Source: Mucor racemosus (taxonomy: Eukaryota > Mucoromycota > Mucoromycetes > Mucorales > Mucoraceae). Taken from it: a DNA stretch of 64,000 bases. Of the stretch, positions 37,637 through 48,672 are shown in pieces. Each line of letters starts with the position of its first letter. Positions within the stretch are counted from its first letter, which is position 1. Made by a program: the position numbers and the translations under genes. A model generated the notes under the pieces. That model was not told the DNA's origin. It worked only from the letters and a program-made list of their open reading frames with translations, and searched no databases. The stretch covers positions 255,501-319,500 of the forward strand of contig JAPEHQ010000017.1 of the NCBI GenBank assembly GCA_027405735.1, given 5' to 3'.

Positions 37637-40600
37637 ATGACGGACAACTGGGATAGAACACTCTTTGATAAAGAACTCAAAGCGATATTAGAAACTAAAC
37701 TTCCTGTATCAGCTTCTAAAATCACTTCGCTCCAAGCTTTGGCAACTGCACACCCTCAAGTAAGGAAAAATTATTTATAAAAGCTTCTTTTATTGACTTT
37801 TTTTCACATTAGCATCACAATTATATAACCCAATGTATTGCCCGTTTCATTGAAAACGCACCTCCAGATTATCGCTTAGCAGGTTTGTATGTTATCGATG
37901 CCATTTCACGTGCTTGTCATAAGCAGCAAAGAAAACGAGAGGAAACTGGCGAAGGACCTTCCGAATTGGATGGTTATCTCAAACGATTTGCGGTTGTTTT
38001 GAAGGAAAGTTCTTTGAATGGATGTTTTGAGCCATGCTCAGCGAAGGATAAGGTGAGATTTTGCTCTTTTTTGTTATGCATTTAGAATAGTTTATATATA
38101 TATATATATTCTCAATTATGGGGTGGCTTTTTCTATAATTTATCTACCTTTTTTCATATATCTTGTACGAGATATTTCCTTTTTGAAATTTTCTTTATTT
38201 AAAAGAAGATGTCAATTGAAATCATGATAACAGAAAAGAAGAAGAAGACACTCAAACACCAAGAAAAAAGAGAGATAATAGAAGGTTTGGTTCCTTGAAA
38301 GATTCGTATAAAAACTAGTTTGGGCTGCTAGACTAATTGGGATTTGCTTGTACAACTTTGGTCATGTTTAATAAGAGAAATTACTTCAATAAATTGTTCC
38401 GCCTATTGGTAGCAACTTTAACTTTATGATGCTGTTAGTGTCTCTATGTCCTGTTTCTCGCTCTTCTATTATCTTGATTTTTTAATATTTTTACAACTGT
38501 CTGTCTGTCTGTCTATGCTCTCTGATTCTCTGTTATCTGGTCTCTATTTGATATAATTTGGTAAAAATGACATTTTTGTCTGGACATTTTGGGAGGCTTT
38601 ATTTTTATTTGAATTAAAATGATTTGCTACACTCACAAAACACTTGCACTACTCGCACAAACACACAAACACACACACGCACACACATACACAAAACACA
38701 CCAAAAATGGTTTACATTTTTATATATATTCACAATGATTGAAAATTTGAATCTTAATATTTTCGAAAAATAAAATAGGATAAAGTCAAAAAGACACTCG
38801 ATTTCTGGGAGCAGGGAAATGTTTATTCCAAAGATATGGTTCAATATGTAAAACGTTCTTTCTTGACAAGTGGCGGCGTTGCTGATGCAGGAATTAAGCA
38901 AGAAAAAGGTTATTATTATTTTACTTATATAAAAAGAGAGAAAAAAGAATCAAAATTTGGTCTATTTTTTTTATATTTTTGATATTTGAGAATGTTGAAA
39001 TTGCAACAAGTGAACTGATTTTGCTTTATTTTATCATCTAGTTGCTCCACCGGTAGATACCGCATCATTATTGGCCACTCTTAGCAATATTGGAAATGGT
39101 ACATTAGCAAACCTCAATATTCCTGGTATGACTCCAACCCCTCCTCCTCCTGCTGCTGTTAATCCTGTTAGTGCTGCTATGCCTGTACAAGATATATTAC
39201 CTCCTGCCCTCGCAAAATTGCTTGGTGGTTTAGTTTCTTCTCCTCCTCCTCCATCAAGTGTCTCATCTCCATCACCACCTTCTTCTGATCCTCGTATGCG
39301 CAATGACCCTAGAATGCGCAATGATCCAAGAATGGCATCTGAAGCACCTATCAAAAATACTGCTACTTGGCCTCCTCCTCAGGGCCCTTCAATTCCTGCG
39401 GCTCGCTCTTCAGAAAGAAAATCAAGATGGGGAAGTTCTAACGATGACAATAATAATAAATACACTGCTGTAGCCTCGCCGCCTCAGCAACATCAATTGC
39501 CTACGCAAGATTCCTGGCAACAACGTCAACCTACGCAAGATAATCGCATGGGCATGAACAACTATCAAAGACAACCACCACTCCAAGCTTCTCCTCCTCA
39601 TCATCAAGCACAACAACAGCCTTACAAGCCATCTTATCAACAGCAGAATCAACCTTATTCTCAGCAATCTTATCAACCACAATCACAAGCATTCAGTCAA
39701 CCTCCTCAACAATCTTATCAACCACCTCAACAGTTCCAACAATCACAACAATTTTACAATAATAATCAAGCACCACCTCAGCAACAATATCAACCTCAAA
39801 ATCAAAATCATCAAGGTGCTGATCCTATTAGTGATCCTTCTTTACCTTCTGGTACCATTAAAGGTAAGGAAAAATCTATATAAATATTGATTGACACCAT
39901 ACAAAAACTAACTATTTAAACACTTAGTCCTTACAAGAACATTATTTGTTGGCCCTATTCCTGATCACTATGAAAAAAATGATGTTGCACAATTATTTAG
40001 TAAATATGGAGAATTAGCAAGTGTTATTGTAGCCAAAAAGTTAAAGGGTCGTCATAATGCATTTCTTAAATTCACTACAAGAGCTTCTACAGAAGCTGCT
40101 AAATATGAATCTGAGGGACTTGTGGTTGAGGATGTCCCAGTTAAAGTGAATTGGGCATTTGGCTTTGGTCCAAAAAAGCATTTCAATTACGATCGTGGTG
40201 ATTCTATTATTCCCCTTGCTGAATTGAGTTCTGTTGAAAAAGATTACTTGATGAATGCACCTGTAGGTGGATTTCATGGCCAACCTGTGCGTGAGTTGAT
40301 GGTAATTGAAGAACCAGAAGCTCAATACCGTCCTGAATGGAAAAACACCGGTGGAAATGGTGATGACCAACATCAACAACAACAACAACGAGGTTTCAAA
40401 CGTCAACAAGGCAATAGTATTGGTAGTGGCGCAAATTTTGAAGAAATCAATAATGTTAGAAAGAGAGGTCGATTTTCAGGCAACAACAACAACAACAATA
40501 ATAATAATAATAATGATGATGGAGGTTATAATAATCAAGCACCTTCAAGATTCTACGATTCTTCCCCAATTAGGAACGGTGGACGTGGACATGGCTTTGG

Positions 40601-40667
40601 TTATCAACAACAGCAACAACAACATTACGATGGTTCTTCTAGCATACCATACTCTGATCATCAATAA
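37637..40667 (+). CDS. CID-RRM protein (Seb1/Nrd1-like transcription termination factor)
   Basis: Five exons (37637-37759, 37813-38052, 38779-38908, 39042-39863, 39928-40667) give 684 residues. Residues 1 to about 135 form a CTD-interacting domain (KITSLQALATAHPQ, ITQCIARFIENAP, LYVIDAISRACH, KVKKTLDFWEQGNVY) that binds the phosphorylated tail of RNA polymerase II. A Pro- and Gln-rich linker (about 150-435) follows, with repeated DPRMRN units. The RRM starts at about 440 (RTLFVGPIPDHY) and is followed by VKVNWAFGFGPKKHF, like fission yeast Seb1. The C-terminus is Gln/Asn/Gly rich. Role inferred from the family: nuclear, coupling RNA motifs to polyadenylation and termination. Intron 2 (38053-38778) is unusually long, 726 nt, and splits the CID. 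Donor 3 is the weak GTTATT. Confidence 0.9.
38053..38778 (+). other. Long intron with simple repeats
   Basis: Intron 2 of the CID-RRM gene. It contains a (TA)n tract at about 38093-38109, a TCTG-rich stretch near 38500 and a CA-rich stretch at about 38655-38700. No open frame or RNA gene was recognised inside. Confidence 0.65.
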
Positions 40668-40797
40668 TTTTGACGTTGCATATTATCTTTTTTTTTTTTT
40701 TTTTCACCAAGCACACACAAACACATTATAGCTATAAATATATTTCTCTTCACGTTTTATGTAAATAAAAAAAAACGAACTTTTCTTGACTAAATTT

Positions 40798-41270
40798 TCA
40801 TATATTTATACAACGAGATGAGCTTTCATCTATCTCGCTATTTCGAAGCTTTTTTAATATTCTTATTAATAAATAAAAATACAGAGATTCAATTTTGTTT
40901 AACATTGAGATAAGAACTGAGGTAATGGCTAGATCAAAAAATGTTAATAAATCAATTGATGATCCTTCTGTTGGGCTTCGAAACTTAAACCCATCTTCAT
41001 CTTCTACCATACCCATGCTTTAATCTTCGCTGCCCTCTGCTCCTACGCCTGCTATAGCATCTTTTAATTTGATGTGCTTGCTCTGGTGGACCTCGCCCAA
41101 TTCTTTGTGTACCACATGGGAGACATTGAGCTCTAAAAGAGCTATATGTATATATATGAAAAATAAAGCGTGGCTTTGAGAGCATTTACCACATTTTCAG
41201 CCTTCACTTCGGCAACATTTTGATTTACTTTATTCAAAAATGCTACCTGTTATTCTAATATCATCAACTT
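40798..41270 (-). pseudogene. Decayed gene of unknown family
   Basis: On the minus strand two frames in the same phase are separated by one TAA at 41020-41022: upstream LELNVSHVVHKELGEV to GVGAEGSED, downstream MGMVEDEDGFKFRSPTEG and SSIDLLTFFDLAITSV. Further upstream (about 41150-41250) a coding-like stretch reads VAFLNKVNQNVAEVKAENV in another phase and could be an earlier exon. No family recognised. It could be a real spliced gene if the TAA falls in an intron, but no suitable sites were seen. Confidence 0.4.
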
Positions 41271-41352
41271 CAACCAACATTAGCTGCTAATTAATAGTCA
41301 AAAATATAACCAGAGAACAGGCAATATGTATTTTCTTTTGCCATAAATACAC

Positions 41353-41533
41353 AGAGTCTAACGTGAAAAAGCTTTTGAAAAGAATGGAGAGTTTTGAAGA
41401 TGTCGACATTTGCTACGACATGACCCCATTGCAACCTACATTACTTTGTAACGAGAGAATAGATTCTGAACCTTTAAAATATAAGAGATATAACACTAGT
41501 TCATTTTGGATGGAAAACTCTTTAATTCAATAA
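41353..41533 (+). pseudogene. Coding-like orphan exon
   Basis: Following an acceptor-like ATACACAG at about 41346-41353, about 58 codons stay open to a TAA and look protein-like (KKLLKRMESFEDVDICYD, then SSFWMENSLIQ). No start or upstream exon was found and no family is recognised. Confidence 0.3.
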
Positions 41534-41539
41534 ATAAAA

Positions 41540-42060
41540 GGTTTAATAAAGTGTGTATTCATTGACATCGATAGTAGCCATTATAACTTTAAAATCAGTA
41601 AGTCGCCTATTTGCTTCGTTGTTTGTAATTAGGACGACAGTTGAATAATTTTAACTCTTCCACATTATTTAACAATTGATTTCTGTCAAAAACTTTGAAC
41701 TTGTTTTCGTATAAATATAAGTCAATGATAATAAAGTATCTTGATCATTTAAATCTCGTTTATAAAAACCTTGTTTTACGTTGTTGTAAGGTGATATGAA
41801 AACTAGTGATCTTAAACGAGCCGAGCTTTTTTATGCAGTGACTAAAACTCATCATCTCAATGCGAGCTTTATTTTACCTTTCCAGTGACAAATATCTAAA
41901 GTAAAGCAAACTTATGAATGTCAATTGACAATTATCTAAAGTGATAATGTTATATCATTTACTAATTATTATTTAAATTTGAACTTTTTGAAAAGAAGCC
42001 AAAAGCTCGGCTCGTGTTTTATACCTACCTATCATATATGTAAGTATAAGTTCTGTGTAC
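41540..42060. other. Intergenic, no feature seen
   Basis: AT-rich DNA, no coding or RNA signal. Confidence 0.4.
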
Positions 42061-42240
42061 TTTTTTTTATTTCATTTTTTCATCTTTTTGTAGTCGATTT
42101 CAAAACATTCGTTATATTGAGCAGTACATTTTTTACAAGAATAACATATATCTTATTGAACTTTATCCAATGCAACATAGTTCCTTTTAAAATATTAATT
42201 CTTCGTGGAGATATCCTCGAAAATGTGAAAGAATGAGAAA
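42061..42240 (+). repeat. Interspersed repeat, partial copy D
   Basis: Matches the middle of copies A-C: a T-rich start, GTAGTCGATTTCAAAA, then TTCGTGGAGATATCCTCGAA. It is truncated on both sides. Confidence 0.6.
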
Positions 42241-43149
42241 AGTTACACTCCATAAATTAAAATGGATGTTTTTTTCCAAAAAATCAGATCTCCAACTTTT
42301 TTCCTAGATTTTTTTTATATTGATTTAAGAATGTATCCTGGTACAAATTAATGCTGCAATAATGATGGTTCTATTTATATATTTTTAACTCTTTTTTTTT
42401 TGCAGAGATTAGTCCATTTAAACTTCTGGCGGAATATCAGAAAAACATGCATAACTATTAATTTTACTAGATAAAATTAGTTACAGCTGTAATAAAAGTT
42501 GTCTTTCTATGTTATTTGCATATTATTTGTTAGATATATGTAGAGCTGAACTGAAAATTCAAAGAATTAATTCTATAAAACGCGCCAAAAATGCAGAAAT
42601 TATTAACTTCTCTCCAATAAGTTATTGCAGCAAAATAACAGTTTAATAAGCATAATAGTGAGTATCCGTTTGATATATTTTTCCTACAAAGTAAGATCTT
42701 GTCATAAAAAGACATCAAGTTTTTAAGTAGGATATACATACTTTTATTTGCAGCATTTCCTGTTGGAAGCGGATTCTATAAAAAAATCACAAAGTTATTT
42801 TATGCTTCTTATAAACGTAGCTGTTGTCTTTTGTATATTTACAAAAAGGTCATCGACCTCATCTCTACATCATTTAAGAGCAAAAAATTTGTCTTTAAAT
42901 TAATTTTAAAATTGTTGTTATTTGCGTAAATACCTCAATTTTTGTCTTCCTTCAATAGCCTTTTCAGTAGTTTGTCTTTCAACAGTGGTATTGCTTGACG
43001 AAGTGACAAGGCTAATATTGCTAGAGATCACATTGCCGTTTATATTTATACATTAATATTAAGCTGTATAACAGAAAAATCGAATATGGATAAATGTAAA
43101 AAAGGAATATTTACTAAAATGGGAGTTAGTAGTATAACATCAGCTTCAA
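42241..43149. other. Intergenic, no feature seen
   Basis: AT-rich DNA without convincing genes. Confidence 0.4.
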
Positions 43150-45960
43150 CGCATAGAAACGCAAGTGATATTCAACAGATGCAGTTGCAATCGGAAATTC
43201 AGTTTTTAGAAGTATAAACTCCTATAATTATACTGGAAAATCAAATTAAGCATTGTTCATCAAATTAAAAACAAACACCAACTTTCCAATCCACCAGTGT
43301 TAAATGCAAATATCAGTTGTATAAATTCTATCAATGCGAAATGATAACATGATATACTGTACCAATTAGTTTGATTGACGACTATAATCAATGATAATAA
43401 TAAATGGATCAAGCTTTTAAAGTAACAATAACAAGAAATCACCAACAGTATAATAGTAAATCGCAATTTATTAATTCACTATAGTTCAATATGATCGGAT
43501 ATTAATGAATCAGAGAAAATACAATGCTAAAAAACTGATACCCAATTTATATCGAGGTCAAGATTGATGAAAGGTGCATTCATTGTGTAGTTGAAATCGC
43601 AACATTTTGATGGATAGAAGTTACAGGATCAAGATGCTGTGTTTGCCTCAGGGTTTTCAAAAGAATTTAAACGCATACTTCATCAACAAACCTACTTAGA
43701 TGCTAAATACTCACCACATACTATTAGTATCATCTTGGTTTTTATTTAATTGCTGTATTATTATGAATCAAGATTTTCATAGCTTATAACAATGACAATG
43801 GGATGCTCCTGATTTTAGATTGACATTTATCATAAGGCAGGCTAATGATACATTCGATACTAACTGTAGATGGAGCCAGTCGATTTAATTTATGAAATTC
43901 GAATGCAAATACCGAGGAACCATTTGTAAGTACTACTTAGGTTGGTTCTGGTAAAAGCATTATTGAATAAATTAGCTTGGGACAAAGAGAGTAAAAAGGT
44001 GGCAATAATAGGTTCCAGTGATGGCCATGTTTATTTTTATGATATTGAAGAGGTAAGACTAAAACTCAATGTAAATCACCTTTAGCGCAGTAATTATAAA
44101 GTAAGACTATATCATCATCAAATAAACTACCACACAATATTAACATGTATAAACGTTTACAGTAATAAGCTTGAATCAAGTGGGTACAGCATCGTAAATT
44201 CTTGAAAAAGTTCTCAAGTATTATGAAATCTCTTATTTTTAAGACTTACAAGGCTTATAAGCGGAATATTAATTTCAAAAATTATTTTTGTCCAGATCAT
44301 CAATTTTGACATTTTTTAATTTTTTTTTTTTTGGTTTTGCAAATCTAGAGTTAATTATATTACCAATTATAAAAACAAAAAATATACACATATGCAAAAT
44401 TTAGCGCTCTATTTGCTCAATAAAAAATAACAAAAAATTTTATTGCAAAATATTACATGAAAATCCTTTAATCAAAAAACCGTTTTTGGGGCAAAAGTAC
44501 AAAGTTTCATTACTTAACGTTTGATTTTAAGCTTTTATAAAATGTGTATTAGCTATGGCTACAATTTTCTCTCACAATGTAGCATATTTAAACGTTAATT
44601 TTGGTATCAAAATTTGATTTTTCTGTTTTTTGATCAAAATCATGAGTGTTGGTAAGGATAAAATGAGCCCCAAAAATGTCCGCTACAAAGTCTGAATTTT
44701 CAGACCGTACGTGGGTAAACATAAGAAAAGTACTGTATATACCATAGTATAAGAGACTTAGCCGTTCGATCTTGCTATACTCAATTACGGCGTTGCTATA
44801 CGGGCTCGTTTTTGCAATTTTTTAATGAATGTATGATATGACAGACGGTTTTTCTAGTAGAAAAATGTATGTTTCCATGATAGCAGATATTGCCTATTTT
44901 GTTTAGCTTATGGGTTGATGCGCTTTAATGCTGCTTTTGCGTTGGCTAAAATGCGCAATTTATAAGGGTTTTGATTGGGCTAAATAATGTAAAACCTTGA
45001 TAATAATCCTTTTCTACGTGTGTTGTTCCTCTCTTTTTGTTTTCATATTCCAAGGATATATTCACCATTTGATAAGGTATATCAGATTATCAAGCTGATA
45101 TCCTTTTCTTTTATCTGAATACACATACTAACATAAAGGACTAATATTTTTAATATACAGTAGGTAGCAGTCTTTATATTAGAGATTGATATTTCCATTT
45201 AACCGCATTCTAAGATCAAATCTCATTATTTACTACTGTACTGTTGGGCGTATTTCTTGATTACCAGAAGATAAAATCGAAGTCAATAAATAATATTTAT
45301 ATCTACTCAATAAAAAGCTAGAACTGGCTACAAACTCACGAAATGTTCCAGAAAAGTGATAAAATTTCAAATGATATAGAAACAAAAATAAAAAGAGAAT
45401 AATTTAATGTCTTATATAATAACTATAGTTTTGATCGTAGTAGCTATGCTTGAAAACAAATCTTTTTACAGCTGACAATCGTAAAAAACTAAAATAGTAA
45501 GTTTAAAGAAGGTTAATTTGTTTAAATTTTATGTGTGATAAAGTAACATCTATAACCTTAGATTTGGCTTGCATACAAATTTAAGCAGTAAGTGGTATTT
45601 AAGTTTATGCTTGAGCAAAAAACATTGTTGCTGTAAACATTATCGCTACGGTATAAACATATTTACAAATGATGATAATCGTAAATATATTGGCTCTTGC
45701 ATGTATTGCTCTATTACATCAACAACGCATTGAATTGTATTAATGTCTATATAATCTATATTAATTAATAAAGGAAAACGTAATTTAAAAACCCATTCCA
45801 GTAAAAAATGCAATAGAATTTTGAGAAAGGCACGATGCTCATGTACAAACCAATTTGTGCCCATACAATCAGCTCATTATGCTCATGGTCAGATTTTGTT
45901 ATTATGCAAAAATAGAGATGATGATATGCTCATGGTCAGATTTTATTGTTATATCAAAAG
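43150..45960 (-). repeat. Inverted segmental duplication, arm 2
   Basis: Reverse-complement partner of 6850-9900, about 33 kb away. Blocks occur in mirrored order; the segment 43618-43785 is flipped relative to its flanks, and the ATT expansion of arm 1 is missing. It ends on the right in the ATGAGCATAA/TGTGCCCAT word region. Confidence 0.75.
43830..44060 (+). pseudogene. Decayed dynein intermediate chain fragment (copy 2)
   Basis: The plus strand reads VDGASRFNL, a TGA, NTEEPFVSTT, a TAG, then after a one-base shift LNKLAWDKESKKVAIIGSSD and GHVYFYDIEE, ending at a donor-like GTAAGA. This is the end of the WD40 region of cytoplasmic dynein intermediate chain. The in-frame stops and indel make it non-functional. 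The kept donor site suggests descent from genomic DNA, not from processed mRNA. Confidence 0.65.
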
Positions 45961-46431
45961 ATACTAATATAAAAATACTCAGCTAAAAGATACATTTTAT
46001 TAATTCATTGATGCTTCATATTTATATGTTTTCTAGATAGTTATATGATTATTAATATTATTAATGAATTGCCGGGCATTGACGTACTTGATATGATTAG
46101 GGAACAAATCATATACAATGGAATTTGTGAAATTGGGAATCTGTGATTGTATCATTTGGATAAGATGTAGGATTGCTTATGTCTCATTGTTGCTAAGTGT
46201 CCCTGAACGTTCCTGATAGTCGCTGTTAATGTTAGTGGTTATGGATAACATTTAGTAGGAATTACTAAATGTCATGCTATGTTGGATTTTAATAGTTGTT
46301 CCTGGATTTCTACATCTGGGTAAACTTCTGATATATCACTCGTTTGACTTTAATGTGTCGTCAGTTATAACATTTCTAGCTATGGTTTCCATTATGTCTA
46401 AAACTGCAATAATGTCGTCCTCATTCTCCTC
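45961..46431. other. Left flank of the retrotransposon
   Basis: The minus strand just beside the element (46436 down to about 46345) is open and reads IEENEDDIIAVLDIMETIA and on to a TGA; this may be the 3' end of a gene split by the insertion. The rest shows nothing recognisable. Confidence 0.35.
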
Positions 46432-46436
46432 AATTG
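46432..46436. repeat. Target-site duplication AATTG (left)
   Basis: Direct repeat of 52417-52421, five bases as usual for Ty3/gypsy integrases. Confidence 0.93.
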
Positions 46437-46656
46437 TGAAATGTCAAAAGAGTCTATATAAATAATCTTGCCAGAATATTACACTTTTATTAACAATACA
46501 TCCTTTGGATGTATTTATATACATTAATTATAACTATTACTAGGGTTTTACTATCTAAGAATATGATGTAAGTCAATGATCCACATTGATTTACTGTAAC
46601 ACTAATTATAGACTGTGACCTTGGATATGAGACATAGGATGAGTATTGACATAACA
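46437..46656 (-). repeat. 3' LTR (element orientation)
   Basis: 220 bp, identical at every position to the LTR at 52197-52416. TG..CA ends. Identity implies a recent insertion. Confidence 0.97.
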
Positions 46657-46960
46657 CCACCCCACACCAACATAAGAATTATGTGATAAAGATAGTTGTA
46701 GTTGTTGTAATTTGTTGTAGTTATAATTTGTATATAGGCTGCTTGACATAACGTGAAAAAAAAGAAAAAAATAAAAAAAATAAAACGGCAATATTGTTGA
46801 TGTATAATAATGTACTTCTTGTTGATTGATCTTGCTCTATACATTACTATAAACTTGCAAATTAGATATTCAGGGGCAACCATTAAAAACCTCACATTTC
46901 AAAAACCCAGTGGGATAAAAGGAAATGCTAAAAGGAAAAGGTATAGCCTTCATCTAACAT

Positions 46961-48672
46961 TTAAATAACATCTTTTGCTAATAATCTTTCACGCATCTTC
47001 TTGGATTTATCCTCGCGTGTAGCAATCTTTCTTGTATTAATTGATTTAGGAGCTTGCTTTCCTTTACCATTAGATTGCGTATTAGCATCTACTCTCGCCC
47101 AATAATGTTTGATAACATCAGGAGAATCAAATGACGCTGGTGGCTCTCAAGAGTCATGATCTTCTGTGAAATTCTTCCATCTTACCAAATACTCGTAATT
47201 GGGTGGAGTTCCTCTATGATTTATAATAGCTTGTACTTCATACACATCTGAGTTATCTTCCTTTGCATCATTTGTGCTGATCAACTTGATCTGTTGTGTA
47301 GGTACATCTCTAGCTAAGAATGTATCAGTTTTATCGGTAAGAATATAGCTTCCATTTTTAGTTATTCCATGTATATAAAATGGGCCTTCATAGTTAGGAT
47401 CAGTTTTCCTATTCTTATTTTCTATATTCTTGATCATTACAGTAGATCCAATTGGATAAGGTTTCTCCAAGATTCTATGTCTCTTTCTAAAGTAATTACT
47501 ATCCTTATCCTGTGTCTTTAGTATTTGGTCTCTAATTGCTGGAACAATAATTCTATCAATTAAATCGAGCTTCTTTTTAAATGCTTCCACATCGATTTCT
47601 CTTTCATGAAGTGTAGGTTTATCTCCTCGATAATCCTTAAATTCATTAGGTGCTCTATGAAACATTACCATGAATGGCATCATCCCATGTAGTCTAGATC
47701 TATGTACATTTAAACTTAATGCTGTTCCATTAAGGTACAAATCCCAATCTTTACTACGACCTTCCAACATCTTTATAATTATTGTTTTTGCAGACTTTAC
47801 TGCAGCTTCACAGCAACTATTACCTTGGGGCGTAAATGGTAAACTTGCTCTATTCTCAACCTCAGCATGTTTAAGTATCTTTTCAAGTAATTTATTATGG
47901 AATTCTGCACCTCGATCATGACCAACGATACGTGGGTAGCCGAACAATGAAAAGATAGATACCAATTCCTTTGCAACAGTAGTAGCTGATTTATCTGGAA
48001 TTGCACGTAAGATAATAAATCTCGAGAATAGATCTAGCACTACTAATATAAAATTATTTCCCCTTGGTGTAGTGCAATCAAATTCACCTAGATCAAATAC
48101 AACATGATCCATTATCCCTTCAGGAGCTTCTTGCTTTGGTGGATGGTAGACATGCTTAGCTAAATTGAGCTGTCTGCATTTATGGCAATTTGATATATAT
48201 TTCGTAATATCTTCCCTTAAGCCCTTCCAATGCATATTCAAATCTTGGTGTATAACTTGCTCCATTGCATGAATACCGAAATGCCCAAGTAAATGTGTTT
48301 TTTCTAATATAGTTTGCTTTTCTTCATCACTTGCAGGCGTTTCATAAACATCTAAATGACTAACGCAGAATAATAACTCTTCGTTCTTATTCTTCAATTT
48401 GTTTATATACGCCGTCAATTTAGCGTTATTAAAAAGATCAGAGGTTTCCCTCGGAATGATTACTTTTGGTGATCCGGAGATAACGGAAGTATCGCATGAA
48501 ATAAGGTTATCATGTGCTTCCTTAAGTTTATCTTTCCCCTTATTCACAACATGTAATTTCCTCTTTTTCTTTTCTTCTACTACATTGTCTACTACATGCT
48601 TTCTCTTTCCTTTAACTTTTGTATCAATATCTTGTTTAACTAAATGCTTTTCATTAACATGTTTTTTTAATT
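46961..48672 (-). pseudogene. Integrase and interrupted chromodomain of the retrotransposon
   Basis: This frame lies +1 relative to Gag-Pol and overlaps its end at an A7 run (48662-48668), so a one-base change there most simply explains the separation. It is open from about 48672 to a TGA at 47147-47149. Visible are the zinc-binding H-H-C-C module (LGHFGIHAM.., CHKCRQL), and the D,D-35-E core (VVFDLGEFD, GHDRGAEFHN, CCEAAVKSAK). The C-terminus has a chromodomain (VYEVQAIINHRG, YEYLVRWKNF) cut by the TGA at the position of the conserved tryptophan. The same frame continues after the stop to 46961 with basic sequence. Chromodomains guide integration to chromatin, so loss of its end would matter for targeting. 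Confidence 0.88.

Noticed and set aside
38614..38901. Minus-strand open frame with a Cys/Val-rich end
   Set aside because: It lies in the CA-rich part of the long intron and antisense to exon 3 of the CID-RRM gene; composition comes from the simple repeat.
39034..39682. Antisense frames rich in Gly/Leu over the CID-RRM linker
   Set aside because: They mirror the Pro/Gln codons of the sense strand.
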